Source of the DNA: Oscillospiraceae bacterium
GTDB lineage: Bacteria > Bacillota > Clostridia > Oscillospirales > CAG-272
Reading direction: 5' to 3'
DNA: 35,961 nt
Assembly: GCA_015064135.1 (NCBI GenBank)
Contig: SVSU01000009.1
Location: forward strand, 1-35,961
A program made the translations under genes and the position numbers. The notes under the pieces were generated by a model that did no database searches, was not told the DNA's origin, and saw only the letters and a list, made by a program, of their open reading frames with translations. Each line of letters begins with the position of its first letter. Positions within the stretch are counted from its first letter, which is position 1. Positions 7,986-16,372 of the stretch are shown one piece after another.

Positions 7986-8897
7986 ATGGATCAGATCATC
8001 GGAATACAAAGAGCCATCGACTATATCGAAGCCCATCTCACGGATGAAATTGACTACGCTGCCGCAGCGGCACAAAGTTTTTCGTCAAGCTATCATTTCC
8101 AGCGTATGTTCAGTATCCTCTGCGGTTTTACCTTGGGCGAATATATCCGAAACCGCAGACTGACACTGGCAGGAGTTGAGCTTGCATCGGAGGGAACAAA
8201 AGTCATCGATATTGCGTTGAAATACGGCTACGAAAGTCCCGACAGTTTTGCAAAAGCATTTCGGAAATTCCACGGGATCCTGCCGTCAGAGGTGCGCACG
8301 GGCGGCAAAAATCTGAGATCCTTCTCCCGTCTCTGTCTGAAAATTTCACTGGAAGGCGGAAATACCATGGATTACAGAATCGAGACCAAACCCGAGATGC
8401 ACTTCACCGGTTTCAAGAGAGGATTTACGGGAACTCCTGCAAAAAGAGCAGAGCAGGAATGTGACTTTTACCTCAAAACAAGAACCAACCAGTACATTCT
8501 CAAAGGGATGTACCATGATTACGACAACGAATACAACATTATTACGGGATTTGGCGATGACGGTTACGATTTCTACATTGCGGCACGCCACGAGGAAGAG
8601 CTCACAAATGACAATCTTACAAAAGAGTTGGGTGAGGAGGATGCAAAGCGTTTTGAAAGCATCACCGTCCCTGAACAACTTTACCTGATCTGCGAGACGG
8701 AACGCACAAAATATCCTACCATGCTCACAGAAGAACTTCGGAAACAGGCCGTCAGCGAATGGCTTCCCTCTCAAGGTTACGAACTCGCGGATGCTCCCGA
8801 GATCGCACTGGTGCACTGGTTCTTCAAAAAAGGTGACAATGCGCTGAACAATTCTCGCTACATTGAACTCTGGCTTCCCATCACAAAAACGGAATAA
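7986..8897 (+). CDS. AraC-family regulator with a C-terminal GyrI-like effector-binding domain
   Basis: A 303-residue transcription regulator. Residues about 8-105 form the double helix-turn-helix of AraC/XylS proteins; the second helix pair is visible as VIDIALKYGYESPDSFAKAFRKFHG followed by PSEVR, split here by family convention. From about residue 118 to the end is a domain of the GyrI/effector-binding type that often follows such N-terminal AraC domains and binds small hydrophobic or cationic ligands. ATG 7986 follows AAAGGAGA. It is alone on the plus strand, 82 bases after recG, with its own promoter and terminator, so its targets are not evident from context. Ligand and targets are unknown. 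Confidence 0.85.
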   Translation: MDQIIGIQRAIDYIEAHLTDEIDYAAAAAQSFSSSYHFQRMFSILCGFTLGEYIRNRRLTLAGVELASEGTKVIDIALKYGYESPDSFAKAFRKFHGILPSEVRTGGKNLRSFSRLCLKISLEGGNTMDYRIETKPEMHFTGFKRGFTGTPAKRAEQECDFYLKTRTNQYILKGMYHDYDNEYNIITGFGDDGYDFYIAARHEEELTNDNLTKELGEEDAKRFESITVPEQLYLICETERTKYPTMLTEELRKQAVSEWLPSQGYELADAPEIALVHWFFKKGDNALNNSRYIELWLPITKTE

Positions 8898-8902
8898 ACC
8901 AA

Positions 8903-8943
8903 AACAGAGTACGGCAAAAACCCATGCCATACTCTGTTTTTTC
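8903..8943 (+). terminator. Intrinsic terminator after the AraC-type gene
   Basis: ACAGAGTACGGCA pairs with TGCCATACTCTGT (a bulge or mismatch near the top) and is followed by TTTTTTC. Confidence 0.85.
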
Positions 8944-9003
8944 GTAGTATAAAAGTTTTTCGGAGGGGTTTGGGGAACACTTTTTCCAAAAAGGGTCCCC
9001 CAT
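8944..9003 (-). repeat. Intergenic palindromic repeat of the AAAAACTTTTATACT family, copy 1
   Basis: On the minus strand the order is a hairpin (CCCTTTTTGGAAAAAG-like), a C-rich block (CCCCAAACCCCTCC), then GAAAAACTTTTATACT. Related copies with the same order occur at 11150-11212 and 25549-25596, and a partial copy at 14385-14412. It lies just 3' of hisF. Confidence 0.65.
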
Positions 9004-9021
9004 CACACCCCCACCGCCAAA

Positions 9022-9780
9022 TCACAGTCTCACATTCACGCCGTTGTCGCGGAGGGTCTTTTTGAGATCGCTTATTTGCACCTCGCCGAAATGGAAGATG
9101 GAAGCCGCCAGTCCCGCATCCATGGAGGGAATCTCCCGGAACAGGGTCACAAAGTCGTCGATGCATCCGGCGCCGCCCGAAGCGATCACGGGAATGGTCA
9201 CCACATCGGAAACCGCGCGGAGCATTTCGATATCGAAGCCCTTCTTCACACCGTCGGTGTCGATGCTGTTGACCACGATCTCGCCGGCACCTCTCGCCTC
9301 ACCCTGACGGATCCACTCGATAGCATCGATGCCCGTATCCTCACGGCCGCCCTTTGCAAAAAGTCGGAACCCACCGTCCACGCGCTTGATGTCGCAGGAA
9401 AGGACAACGCACTGATCGCCGTATTTTTTTGCCGCTTCCGTGATGAGGTCGGGATTGCGGATGGCACCCGAGTTGACGCTCACCTTATCGGCACCGCATT
9501 TCAGCACGCGGTCGAAGTCATCGATGGTGTTGATGCCGCCGCCTACGGTGAGGGGGATATAGATGGTGCTCGCCACTTCCTTGAGGATATCGCTGAACAG
9601 TACGCGCCCCTCAAAGGATGCGGTAATATCGTAGAAAACCAGCTCATCCGCACCGTTGTCGCTGTAAAATTTTGCCAGCTTTGTGGGAGAGGACACATCG
9701 GCAAGACCGAGGAAGTTGACCCCCTTGACCACACGTCCGTCCTTCACATCAAGGCAGGGAATAATCCGTTTTGTTATCAT
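9022..9780 (-). CDS. hisF: Imidazole glycerol phosphate synthase, cyclase subunit HisF
   Basis: A 252-residue TIM-barrel protein. With HisH it turns PRFAR plus glutamine-derived ammonia into imidazole glycerol phosphate and AICAR, the fifth stage of histidine synthesis. It starts MITKRIIPCLDVKDGRVVKG, with the catalytic aspartates expected at D11 and D130 (in LSCDIK). Phosphate-binding GG motifs occur in both halves (TVGGGI and ASGGAG). ATG 9780 follows GGGAGG. It is the last gene of the his operon, 18 bases after hisA. Length is standard. Confidence 0.97.
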   Translation of the reverse strand: MITKRIIPCLDVKDGRVVKGVNFLGLADVSSPTKLAKFYSDNGADELVFYDITASFEGRVLFSDILKEVASTIYIPLTVGGGINTIDDFDRVLKCGADKVSVNSGAIRNPDLITEAAKKYGDQCVVLSCDIKRVDGGFRLFAKGGREDTGIDAIEWIRQGEARGAGEIVVNSIDTDGVKKGFDIEMLRAVSDVVTIPVIASGGAGCIDDFVTLFREIPSMDAGLAASIFHFGEVQISDLKKTLRDNGVNVRL

Positions 9781-9798
9781 ATCGTTACCTCCCTTCCC

Positions 9799-10512
9799 TT
9801 ACTTTGCCGCCCGAATGGCTTCGGGGAGGTCAATGCCGCCTACATACAGGGCTTTGCCGAGGATGGCGCCGTAAATGTTCATCTCACGAAGGGCAGTCAC
9901 ATCCGCCATGGAGCTGACGCCGCCCGACGCCACAAGGTCGATGTCAAATCGGCGAAGCAGCTCACGGTACAGCTCCAGATTGGTGCCTGCCATGGCGCCG
10001 TCCTTGGAAATATCCGTGCAGATCACGGTTTTCACGCCCATGGACTGCAGCTCTTCCATGAAATCGAAGCAGTCGATGCCGCTTGTGTTCATCCAGCCGT
10101 GAGTCGCAACCATGCCGTCCTTGATATCCACGCCAACCGCGATACGGTCTCCGTATTTTGCAACCATTTCGCGGAGAAATTCACGGTCAGTCACAGCAAT
10201 GGTACCGAGGATCACGCGGAGCACGCCGATGTCAACGTACTGACGAATGGTCTCCTCCGTCCTGATACCGCCGCCCACTTCCACCTTCAGACCGCTTTTT
10301 TTGATGATCTCGGAAATGAGGGCAAGATTCTCCGCCTTGCCGCTTTTCGCACCGTCCAGGTCAACGAGGTGAAGATATTCCGCCCCCGCCTCGCGAAAGC
10401 CAATGGCAACGCCCACAGGGTCGTCGGAGAAAACCGTTTTTTGGTCGTAATCTCCCTTGAAGAGACGGACTGCCTTACCATCTATCAGATCTATTGCAGG
10501 AAAAATATTCAT
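9799..10512 (-). CDS. hisA: ProFAR isomerase HisA
   Basis: A 237-residue TIM-barrel isomerase that opens the ribose of ProFAR by an Amadori rearrangement to give PRFAR, the substrate of HisHF. It begins MNIFPAIDLIDGKAVRL, with the catalytic Asp8, and the second catalytic aspartate is D129 in GVDIKDG. Phosphate-binding motifs EVGGGI and ASGGVS are present. The start is ATG 10512, preceded by GAGGTG; an in-frame extension of eight codons overlaps hisH and lacks a site. The gap to hisH is 10 bases. Confidence 0.96.
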   Translation of the reverse strand: MNIFPAIDLIDGKAVRLFKGDYDQKTVFSDDPVGVAIGFREAGAEYLHLVDLDGAKSGKAENLALISEIIKKSGLKVEVGGGIRTEETIRQYVDIGVLRVILGTIAVTDREFLREMVAKYGDRIAVGVDIKDGMVATHGWMNTSGIDCFDFMEELQSMGVKTVICTDISKDGAMAGTNLELYRELLRRFDIDLVASGGVSSMADVTALREMNIYGAILGKALYVGGIDLPEAIRAAK

Positions 10513-10522
10513 ATACCGCACC

Positions 10523-11134
10523 TCACATTTCCACAAAGGCGCGCAGGATGTTAAGCCCTACCTCGCCGCTTTTCTCGGGATGGAACTGGGTTCCCATAAC
10601 ATTTCCCCGCTGTACGGCCGCCGTCAGCTCCGCGCTGTATTCGCAGGTGGCAATGGTTGATTCCTCGCATCCCGACGCATAGTAGGAATGGACGAAATAC
10701 ACGCACTCACCCTCGTTCACATACTTGAACAGGGGGGATTTTTCGCCCTTGAAATGAAGGGCATTCCAGCCTATGTGGGGAATTTTATAATCCTTCGGCA
10801 CAACGGGGGCAATGGGTACCACCTCACCGGGGATAAGAGCAAGACCCTTGTGCTCGCCGTATTCCATGCTCTTTTCAAACAGCATCTGCATCCCGAGGCA
10901 TATTCCCATAAGGGGCTTGCCCTTTGCGCACTCATCAAGAAGCACTTCCCACATTCCGCAGGCACGAAGCTTTGCCGCCGCATCGGAGAAAGCGCCTACT
11001 CCCGGAAGGAGTATCTTGTCGGCGCGTCTCACTTCCGCCTCATCGGAGGTCAGCTTCGCGTCCGCTCCGATATACTTAAAGGAACTGCACAGGGAAAATA
11101 TATTGCCGACGCCGTAGTCGATTATTGCTATCAT
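10523..11134 (-). CDS. hisH: Imidazole glycerol phosphate synthase, glutaminase subunit HisH
   Basis: A 203-residue class I glutamine amidotransferase that feeds ammonia to HisF. The triad is C79 in GICLGMQ, H185 and E187 in QFHPEKS. The N-terminus MIAIIDYGVGN and LLPGVGAF are typical. The ribosome binding site ahead of ATG 11134 is weak, and an 82-base spacer carrying a palindromic repeat separates it from hisB, so translation may be set by mRNA structure there. Confidence 0.96.
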   Translation of the reverse strand: MIAIIDYGVGNIFSLCSSFKYIGADAKLTSDEAEVRRADKILLPGVGAFSDAAAKLRACGMWEVLLDECAKGKPLMGICLGMQMLFEKSMEYGEHKGLALIPGEVVPIAPVVPKDYKIPHIGWNALHFKGEKSPLFKYVNEGECVYFVHSYYASGCEESTIATCEYSAELTAAVQRGNVMGTQFHPEKSGEVGLNILRAFVEM

Positions 11135-11149
11135 ATGTGTGGTTTCTCA

Positions 11150-11212
11150 GGGAAAACTTTTTTGAAAAAAATTTTTCCCGAACCCCTTTCAAAAAACTTT
11201 ATACTGTATAGG
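11150..11212 (+). repeat. Intergenic palindromic repeat of the AAAAACTTTTATACT family, copy 2
   Basis: Reading plus: GGGAAAACTTTTTTG, then AAAAAAATTTTTCCC, a CGAACCCC block, and CAAAAAACTTTATACT. It sits between hisB and hisH in the opposite orientation to transcription. Confidence 0.6.
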
Positions 11213-11216
11213 TTTT

Positions 11217-11807
11217 TTATAATACGCCTTTGGTTGAGGGAATTTCATCGGCAAATCTCTCGTCAACGGAGCAGGCTTCGCCTATGGCTCTTGCCGCCGC
11301 CTTGAAGGCACCTTCGATAATGTGGTGGGAGTTTTCGCCCGATATCTGACGGAGGTGGAGTGTCATTTTCGCTGTGCGCACAAAGGCAAGCCAGAACTCC
11401 TTCACCAGCTCCGTATCAAAATCGCCCACCTTCTCGGAGGGGATGTCGAGCGCATACTCAAGATGGGCTCTGCCCGAGATATCCACAGCACAAAGAATCA
11501 GCGCCTCGTCCATGGGAATCAGCTTGTCCGCATAACGGCGGATGCCGCGCATCTCCCCGAGACATTCGGCAAATGCACCGCCAAGTACGATACCGATGTC
11601 CTCCGCTGTGTGATGGTAGTCCACCTCGGTGTCGCCCTCGCAGCGTACTGTCAGGTCAAATCTGCCGTGCTTCTTGAAAAGCACAAGCATATGGTCGAGA
11701 AAGCCGCATCCCGTTGCAATCTCGCCCTCACCCGTTCCGTCAAGACAGAGGGAAAGCTCGATTTTTGTCTCCGCTGTATTTCGTGTAATGATGGTTTCTT
11801 TTTTCAT
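11217..11807 (-). CDS. hisB: Imidazoleglycerol-phosphate dehydratase HisB
   Basis: A 196-residue monofunctional dehydratase that forms imidazole acetol phosphate. The manganese-binding motifs are all visible: GCGFLDHML, DYHHTAEDIGI and NSHHIIEGAFKA. It lacks the N-terminal phosphatase domain of the E. coli bifunctional protein, so histidinol phosphatase must be a separate gene, and none is present here. ATG 11807 lies 2 bases after the hisC stop, which implies translational coupling. Confidence 0.97.
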   Translation of the reverse strand: MKKETIITRNTAETKIELSLCLDGTGEGEIATGCGFLDHMLVLFKKHGRFDLTVRCEGDTEVDYHHTAEDIGIVLGGAFAECLGEMRGIRRYADKLIPMDEALILCAVDISGRAHLEYALDIPSEKVGDFDTELVKEFWLAFVRTAKMTLHLRQISGENSHHIIEGAFKAAARAIGEACSVDERFADEIPSTKGVL

Positions 11808-11809
11808 AA

Positions 11810-12868
11810 TCAGACTCCCTGTAAAATCTTATCTGTTTCCGAAAGAAGGGTCATCATGTCCTCCATGGTTCCCACCGTGATTCTCACATAGTCGGAAATG
11901 CGCGGTGAGCCGAAGTATCTCACAAGGACGCCTCTTTCCTTCAAGCCGAGATAGTAGTCTTTGCCGCTGATTCCATTCGCTTTCGCGAACAGGAAATTCG
12001 CCTTTGAATCGGTGACGGTGAATCCGCGCTTTCTGAGCTCCGCTTTGGTGTATTCTCTCGCTTCGATGATGGCACTCCTGCACTTGTCGAAGTATGCCGT
12101 ATCGCGGATTGCCGCCGCACCTGCAAGGAGGGTCAGTCGGTTTACATTGTAGGGATTGGTGGAGTATCGGATCGTCTCAAGATCGGCAATGATCTCCGCA
12201 TCCGCCACGGCAAAACCCAGTCGGGCCCCTGCAAGGGAACGGGATTTTGAGAATGTGCCCACCGCCACCAGATTTTTATATTTTTTCACGAGGGGAACAA
12301 CGCTCTCGCCGCCGAAGTCAACGTATGCCTCGTCGATTACCACCAGACGGTCGGGGTTTTCGGAAAGGATGCCCTTTATTTGTTCCACAGTCAGCACAAG
12401 ACCCGTGGGTGCGTTGGGATTTGCGATAAACACAGTCTTGTCCGTGCCGCTGTAATCCCGTGGGTCGATGGAAAAATCCTCTCTCAGGGGAATGACTTCG
12501 CAGTCGAGCCCGTGAAGCTGACCGAACACCTTATAAAATCCGTATGTAATGTCAGCAAAAGCGGCTCCCTTCGGACACATTGCCATAAACAGGAAATTAA
12601 GCGCTTCATCGGAGCCGTTTGTCACGATGACATTCTCCATGCCGACACCGAAAACCTCTGCAATGGCAGTCCTCGTCTCGCGGCATACGGGATCGGAATA
12701 GAGCCTCAGGTCCCCCACCTCCGCCGAGTTTACCGCGCTGATTACAGCAGGGGACGGCGGAAACGGAGATTCGTTGGTGTTAAGCTTTATGTATTTCTTG
12801 TCCTGAGGCTGCTCCCCCGGAGTGTACGCCTCAAGCACATCAAATTTCGATGCTAAAAATTTGCTCAT
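11810..12868 (-). CDS. hisC: Histidinol-phosphate aminotransferase HisC
   Basis: A 352-residue fold-type I PLP enzyme that transfers the amino group of glutamate to imidazole acetol phosphate. The PLP lysine is K208 in TFSKSRSLAGARLG. The substrate-side KLNTNESPFPPSP motif and IANPNAPTG (PLP ring region) are present. It follows hisD after a 143-base spacer filled with palindromic repeats. ATG 12868 follows a weak AAAGG-like site. Confidence 0.96.
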   Translation of the reverse strand: MSKFLASKFDVLEAYTPGEQPQDKKYIKLNTNESPFPPSPAVISAVNSAEVGDLRLYSDPVCRETRTAIAEVFGVGMENVIVTNGSDEALNFLFMAMCPKGAAFADITYGFYKVFGQLHGLDCEVIPLREDFSIDPRDYSGTDKTVFIANPNAPTGLVLTVEQIKGILSENPDRLVVIDEAYVDFGGESVVPLVKKYKNLVAVGTFSKSRSLAGARLGFAVADAEIIADLETIRYSTNPYNVNRLTLLAGAAAIRDTAYFDKCRSAIIEAREYTKAELRKRGFTVTDSKANFLFAKANGISGKDYYLGLKERGVLVRYFGSPRISDYVRITVGTMEDMMTLLSETDKILQGV

Positions 12869-12881
12869 AATAACCTTTCGT

Positions 12882-12966
12882 GGGGGGAACGTTAGGGGAT
12901 TTCATCCCCTAAAACCCCTGACCGGGGACTTTGCCCCCGGGCCCCAAACTATTGGAAATGGATATG
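12882..12966. repeat. 85-bp palindromic intergenic repeat, copy A (hisD-hisC spacer)
   Basis: This is nearly identical to 14301-14384 on the other side of hisD (a few substitutions). It contains TAGGGGATTTCATCCCCTA and CCGGGGAC-TTG-CCCCCGG type stems and ends in ACTATTGGAAATGGATAT. It would lie inside the his mRNA. Confidence 0.85.
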
Positions 12967-12977
12967 TTGTATATAAA

Positions 12978-13015
12978 ATGTTCGAAGAACTTTTAAATGT
13001 TCGAAGAACTTTTAC
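12978..13015. repeat. 19-bp tandem direct repeat at the 3' end of hisD
   Basis: Two exact adjacent copies of AAATGTTCGAAGAACTTTT. The unit contains the palindrome GTTCGAAGAAC in part. The second copy runs into the stop codon region of hisD. Confidence 0.75.
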
Positions 13016-14286
13016 TTGAATCTTACCACGGCACTTTCAGCGTGTGCACCGAGCTGCTCTTTTGATGCGAAGAGGTGCACCTTGTCCGCAACCTCGCCGA
13101 GGGCATCCTTTGTATAGTAAATGAATGAAGATTTTTTGATATAGTCATCCACGGAGAGAGGGCTTGAAAACTTCGCTGTTCCGCTTGTGGGAAGAACGTG
13201 GTTGGTTCCCGCGAAGTAGTCGCCCAGCGCTTCGGGGCAGTTCTTGCCGAGGAAAATGGAGCCTGCGTTCTTCACCTTGGAGAGGTACGCAAAGGGGTCG
13301 TCCACCATAACTTCAAGATGCTCGGGGGCGATCTCGTTTGAAATATCGATGGCCTCGTCAAGTGTTTCCGTTATGATGATCTTGCCGTTGGCATCAATGG
13401 ACGTGCGCGCGATATCTGCTCTTGGGAGAAGGGGAATCTGTCTCTCAAGCTCCGCACTGACCGCGTCCGCAAGTGCCTCGGAATCCGTTACAAGAATCGC
13501 GGATGCCATTTTGTCGTGCTCCGCCTGGGACAGCATATCTGCCGCAACCACACGGGCATCGCAGGTACCGTCCGCAATAACAAGGATCTCACTGGGGCCT
13601 GCGATCATGTCGATGCTGACCTTGCCGAACACCTGCTTCTTCGCCTCCGCCACAAATGCGTTTCCGGGACCCACGATTTTGTCAACCGCCATAACGGTTT
13701 CCGTACCGTAAGCCAGTGCCGCGATTGCCTGTGCGCCGCCGGACTTGTAGATCTTTGTTACACCGCCGATTTTTGCTGCCGCAAGAATAGCGGGATTCAC
13801 ACTTCCGTCCCTCGCCGGAGGTGTCATCATAACGATATTGGGCACTCCCGCAATTTTCGCAGGAATGCAGTTCATAAGTACGGATGAGGGCAGGGGTGCG
13901 GTTCCGCCGGGCACATACAGTCCCACTTTGTCAATGGGCGTGATCTTCTGCCCCAGCACCACACCGTCACGGTCGTTGATGATGAAATTGTTTCTCACCT
14001 GACGGCGGTGGAAGGCTTCTATGTTCTCCGCAGCCTCGCGAAGTACCGCGATAAACTCGGGATCCATCGCCGAAAATGCTGCTTCGATCTCCCCTTCCGT
14101 TACCTCAAGAGAGTTGAGGGACACTTTATCAAATTTTTCGGCATAACGGTACAGCGCCGCGTCTCCGTTTGCCCGTACATCTGCGATAATGGCGGAGACT
14201 GTCTCCTCTACACCGCTTTTTGCCGCATCTGTCCTCGCTAGAATCTCACTGACGGGAATCTCGCGGCTGATATATTTTTTAATCAT
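13012..14286 (-). CDS. hisD: Histidinol dehydrogenase HisD
   Basis: A 424-residue zinc enzyme that oxidises L-histidinol to L-histidine with two NAD+, the last two steps of the pathway. Recognisable blocks are GLYVPGGTAPLPSSVLM, VGPGNAFVAEAKKQVFG, IDMIAGPSEILVIAD, SQAEHDKMASAILV, EIAPEHLEV and LPTSGTAKFSSPLSVDDY; the zinc-binding Gln/His/Asp/His residues fall in these. Length is standard. It is flanked on both sides by copies of the same 85-bp palindromic repeat, so it is set apart from hisG and hisC rather than overlapping them. Confidence 0.97.
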   Translation of the reverse strand: MIKKYISREIPVSEILARTDAAKSGVEETVSAIIADVRANGDAALYRYAEKFDKVSLNSLEVTEGEIEAAFSAMDPEFIAVLREAAENIEAFHRRQVRNNFIINDRDGVVLGQKITPIDKVGLYVPGGTAPLPSSVLMNCIPAKIAGVPNIVMMTPPARDGSVNPAILAAAKIGGVTKIYKSGGAQAIAALAYGTETVMAVDKIVGPGNAFVAEAKKQVFGKVSIDMIAGPSEILVIADGTCDARVVAADMLSQAEHDKMASAILVTDSEALADAVSAELERQIPLLPRADIARTSIDANGKIIITETLDEAIDISNEIAPEHLEVMVDDPFAYLSKVKNAGSIFLGKNCPEALGDYFAGTNHVLPTSGTAKFSSPLSVDDYIKKSSFIYYTKDALGEVADKVHLFASKEQLGAHAESAVVRFK

Positions 14287-14300
14287 AAAAACTCCTTTAT

Positions 14301-14412
14301 GGGGGAACGATAGGGGATTTCATCCCCTAAAACCCCTGACCGGGGACATTGCCCCCGGACCCCAGACTATTGGAAATGGATATAGTATAAAAGTTTTTGA
14401 GGAGGGGTTTGT
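14301..14412. repeat. 85-bp palindromic intergenic repeat, copy B (hisG-hisD spacer), with a trailing AAAAACTTTTATACT element
   Basis: Bases 14301-14384 match 12882-12966 almost base for base. They are followed at 14385-14412 by GTATAAAAGTTTTTGAGG, the reverse complement of the element seen at 8944, 11150 and 25549. Confidence 0.85.
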
Positions 14413-14421
14413 CGTCCCCTC

Positions 14422-15051
14422 TTATCTCGTCGCCAGCCAGTCGCGGATCTTGTCGCTCATGGCGTCGATCTCTGCGCTTTTGAAACGGTATGCCGCCTTA
14501 TTTGAGATGAAGCGCGCACTGATGGGTAAGATCTCTTCCTTCACCTCAAGGTTATTCTCAACCAATGTGGTGCCTGTTTCCACGATATCCACGATCACGT
14601 CGGAGAGACCGAGGATGGGAGCCAATTCAATGGAGCCGTTCAGCTTGATGATCTCGATCTCGCGGCTCTGTGATGCGTAATACTGCTTTGCGATATTCAC
14701 AAACTTTGTGGCAATACGCAGAGTTCTGTCTCCTGTGGGAACAACACCCTTGATGCCTGCCACACACATTCTGCACTTGCCGAAGCCCAGGTCTACCATC
14801 TCATAAACGTCGGGGGTGTATTCTTCGAGGATATCCTTGCCCACAACGCCCACATCGGCAGCGCCTCTTTCCACATAAATGGCAACATCCGAGGGCTTTA
14901 CCCAGAAATAGCGGACATTCCCTTCCTCAAAAATCAGCTTACGGGAGTTTTCCGTCACCCCTTTGCAGCCGTAGCCCAGCTCCTCAAGCATTTTGTATGC
15001 CTTTTCGCCGAGACGTCCTTTGGGGAGTGCAATGTTAATTACCTTTTCCAT
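14422..15051 (-). CDS. hisG: ATP phosphoribosyltransferase catalytic subunit HisG, short form
   Basis: A 209-residue enzyme for the first committed step, condensing ATP and PRPP. It is the short form, without the C-terminal allosteric domain, and so needs HisZ, which is encoded just upstream. It starts MEKVINIALPKGRLGEKAY; the PRPP-binding block is seen as VDIVETGTTLVENNL. The ATG at 15051 overlaps the 3' end of hisZ by 17 bases, suggesting translational coupling. An in-frame extension of 20 codons exists but precedes the conserved start of the family. Confidence 0.95.
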   Translation of the reverse strand: MEKVINIALPKGRLGEKAYKMLEELGYGCKGVTENSRKLIFEEGNVRYFWVKPSDVAIYVERGAADVGVVGKDILEEYTPDVYEMVDLGFGKCRMCVAGIKGVVPTGDRTLRIATKFVNIAKQYYASQSREIEIIKLNGSIELAPILGLSDVIVDIVETGTTLVENNLEVKEEILPISARFISNKAAYRFKSAEIDAMSDKIRDWLATR

Positions 15052-16144
15052 CGGTTTCAAGCCCCCTTTCGCTGAAATAGAAATGTTCGCGGCTTCTGAT
15101 GCTTCCGTCATCGCGGCACTGGACTCTCACGCTCCGTCCGCCCCCTCTCAGGGTGTTCACCATTTTCAGAAGTGCGGCAGGATCCGCTTTTTCGTCGTAT
15201 GTAATGAGTATATCCACGTCGTAACAGCTTCCCTTGTCAAAGTACAGATCAAGAAAGTTCATGTACATGGCAAAGCCGATTGCCCCCATGTGCTTGCCCA
15301 TTCTTGCAGCCAGATTGTCGTATCTGCCGCCCGAGAGCACGCACTGCGCCACCCCTTCGATAAATCCCTTGAAGGTGATGCCGCTGTAATAGCGCATATC
15401 GTTGATAAGGGTGAAGTCAAGGCAGATTCTGTCACCTTCACCGATGGACACAAGGAAAGAGTAAATCTCGCAAAGCTCGTCAAGCGCCGCGGTCATGGCA
15501 TCGTTGGCGCAAAGTGCTCTTGCATCCTCAATAACGGAATCAAAGGATCCGTATATCTTCAGCACACCGCAAAGTCTTTCCTCGGCCTCGGGAGCAATAC
15601 CCCTCTCCTTGCAGATACGGGAGAGGTCATGGGCGTTTTTGCTTGCGATACAGTCGAGGATCATATTCCGCACATCATAGGGAACATCAATGCTGTCAAC
15701 CAACCCCTGTGTAAACGCCGCATGAGACACGTCGAGGACGTAGTCGCCGCTGATCGTCGCCAGACTCTTTTTCGCCAGCATCAGCACCTCGCAGGTGGAG
15801 TATAAGTCGATGTCACCGATGCACTCCAGCCCAACCTGCATAAATTCGCGGTACTCGTGGTCAACCATGCGGTATACATTTTCATTATAGTATTCCTTAA
15901 CCTGTCTGCCTTCCTTGGCATTCTTCAGGATGGAGAGTGTCACATCGGGCTTCAGCGCAAGGAGCTTTCCGTCCACATTGTTGAATGTGATAATATTTCC
16001 GTCGGGAAGGAAGCTCTTGTTTCTCGCATAGAGGTCGTATTCCTCAAATTTGCTCATCTTATATTTGCGGTATCCGAAATTCTCGTAAAGAGACCGCAGG
16101 TCAAAGACGGCTTTTTCATCATTTTTTAAAATTGTTTCGGTCAT
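15035..16144 (-). CDS. hisZ: ATP phosphoribosyltransferase regulatory subunit HisZ
   Basis: A 369-residue paralogue of histidyl-tRNA synthetase that forms the hetero-octamer with short HisG and gives it histidine feedback. The class II synthetase fold is seen in LALKPDVTLSI, YRMVDHEYREFMQVGLECIG and SGGRYDNLAARMG; it lacks the C-terminal anticodon-binding domain. It is the first gene of the his operon. The start is ATG 16144; a TTG ten codons upstream lies in a leader hairpin and is not preferred. Confidence 0.92.
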   Translation of the reverse strand: MTETILKNDEKAVFDLRSLYENFGYRKYKMSKFEEYDLYARNKSFLPDGNIITFNNVDGKLLALKPDVTLSILKNAKEGRQVKEYYNENVYRMVDHEYREFMQVGLECIGDIDLYSTCEVLMLAKKSLATISGDYVLDVSHAAFTQGLVDSIDVPYDVRNMILDCIASKNAHDLSRICKERGIAPEAEERLCGVLKIYGSFDSVIEDARALCANDAMTAALDELCEIYSFLVSIGEGDRICLDFTLINDMRYYSGITFKGFIEGVAQCVLSGGRYDNLAARMGKHMGAIGFAMYMNFLDLYFDKGSCYDVDILITYDEKADPAALLKMVNTLRGGGRSVRVQCRDDGSIRSREHFYFSERGLETDGKGN

Positions 16145-16154
16145 AACCTGTCTG

Positions 16155-16183
16155 TGAGCCCTGTCGAAAAACAACAGAGCTCA
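16155..16183 (-). other. Hairpin in the his operon leader
   Basis: TGAGCTCTGT pairs with ACAGGGCTCA (one G-U) around a 9-base loop, 10 bases before ATG 16144. There is no T-run, so it is not an intrinsic terminator. I see no run of His codons and no T-box in the roughly 57-base leader. Confidence 0.5.
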
Positions 16184-16207
16184 GCCTTTCTTTGTTTTCA
16201 TGGGGAG

Positions 16208-16236
16208 ATTATACCACACTTCATCGCTTTAGTCAA
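16208..16236 (-). promoter_or_regulatory. Promoter of the histidine operon
   Basis: Minus strand TTGACT (16231-16236), 17 bases, TATAAT (16208-16213), with TG one base before the -10. Confidence 0.85.
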
Positions 16237-16372
16237 GTAAATTGTTAAAGTGAATTTGACTTCGTACAGGTGTACAAAAGGTGATGCGGATTGTCATAAT
16301 GTGATGTGTAATATCACAATGATTTTACAGCTCCGGACATTCACGAAGAAAATTATATCTCTGTCTCTGAAA

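Noticed and set aside
9076-10554. Plus-strand frame of 492 codons opposite hisF and hisA
   Set aside because: It is a shadow of two clear his genes and has no start signal or family likeness.
16181-16201. Six-codon frame in the his leader as an attenuator peptide
   Set aside because: It contains no histidine codons and there is no terminator after it.
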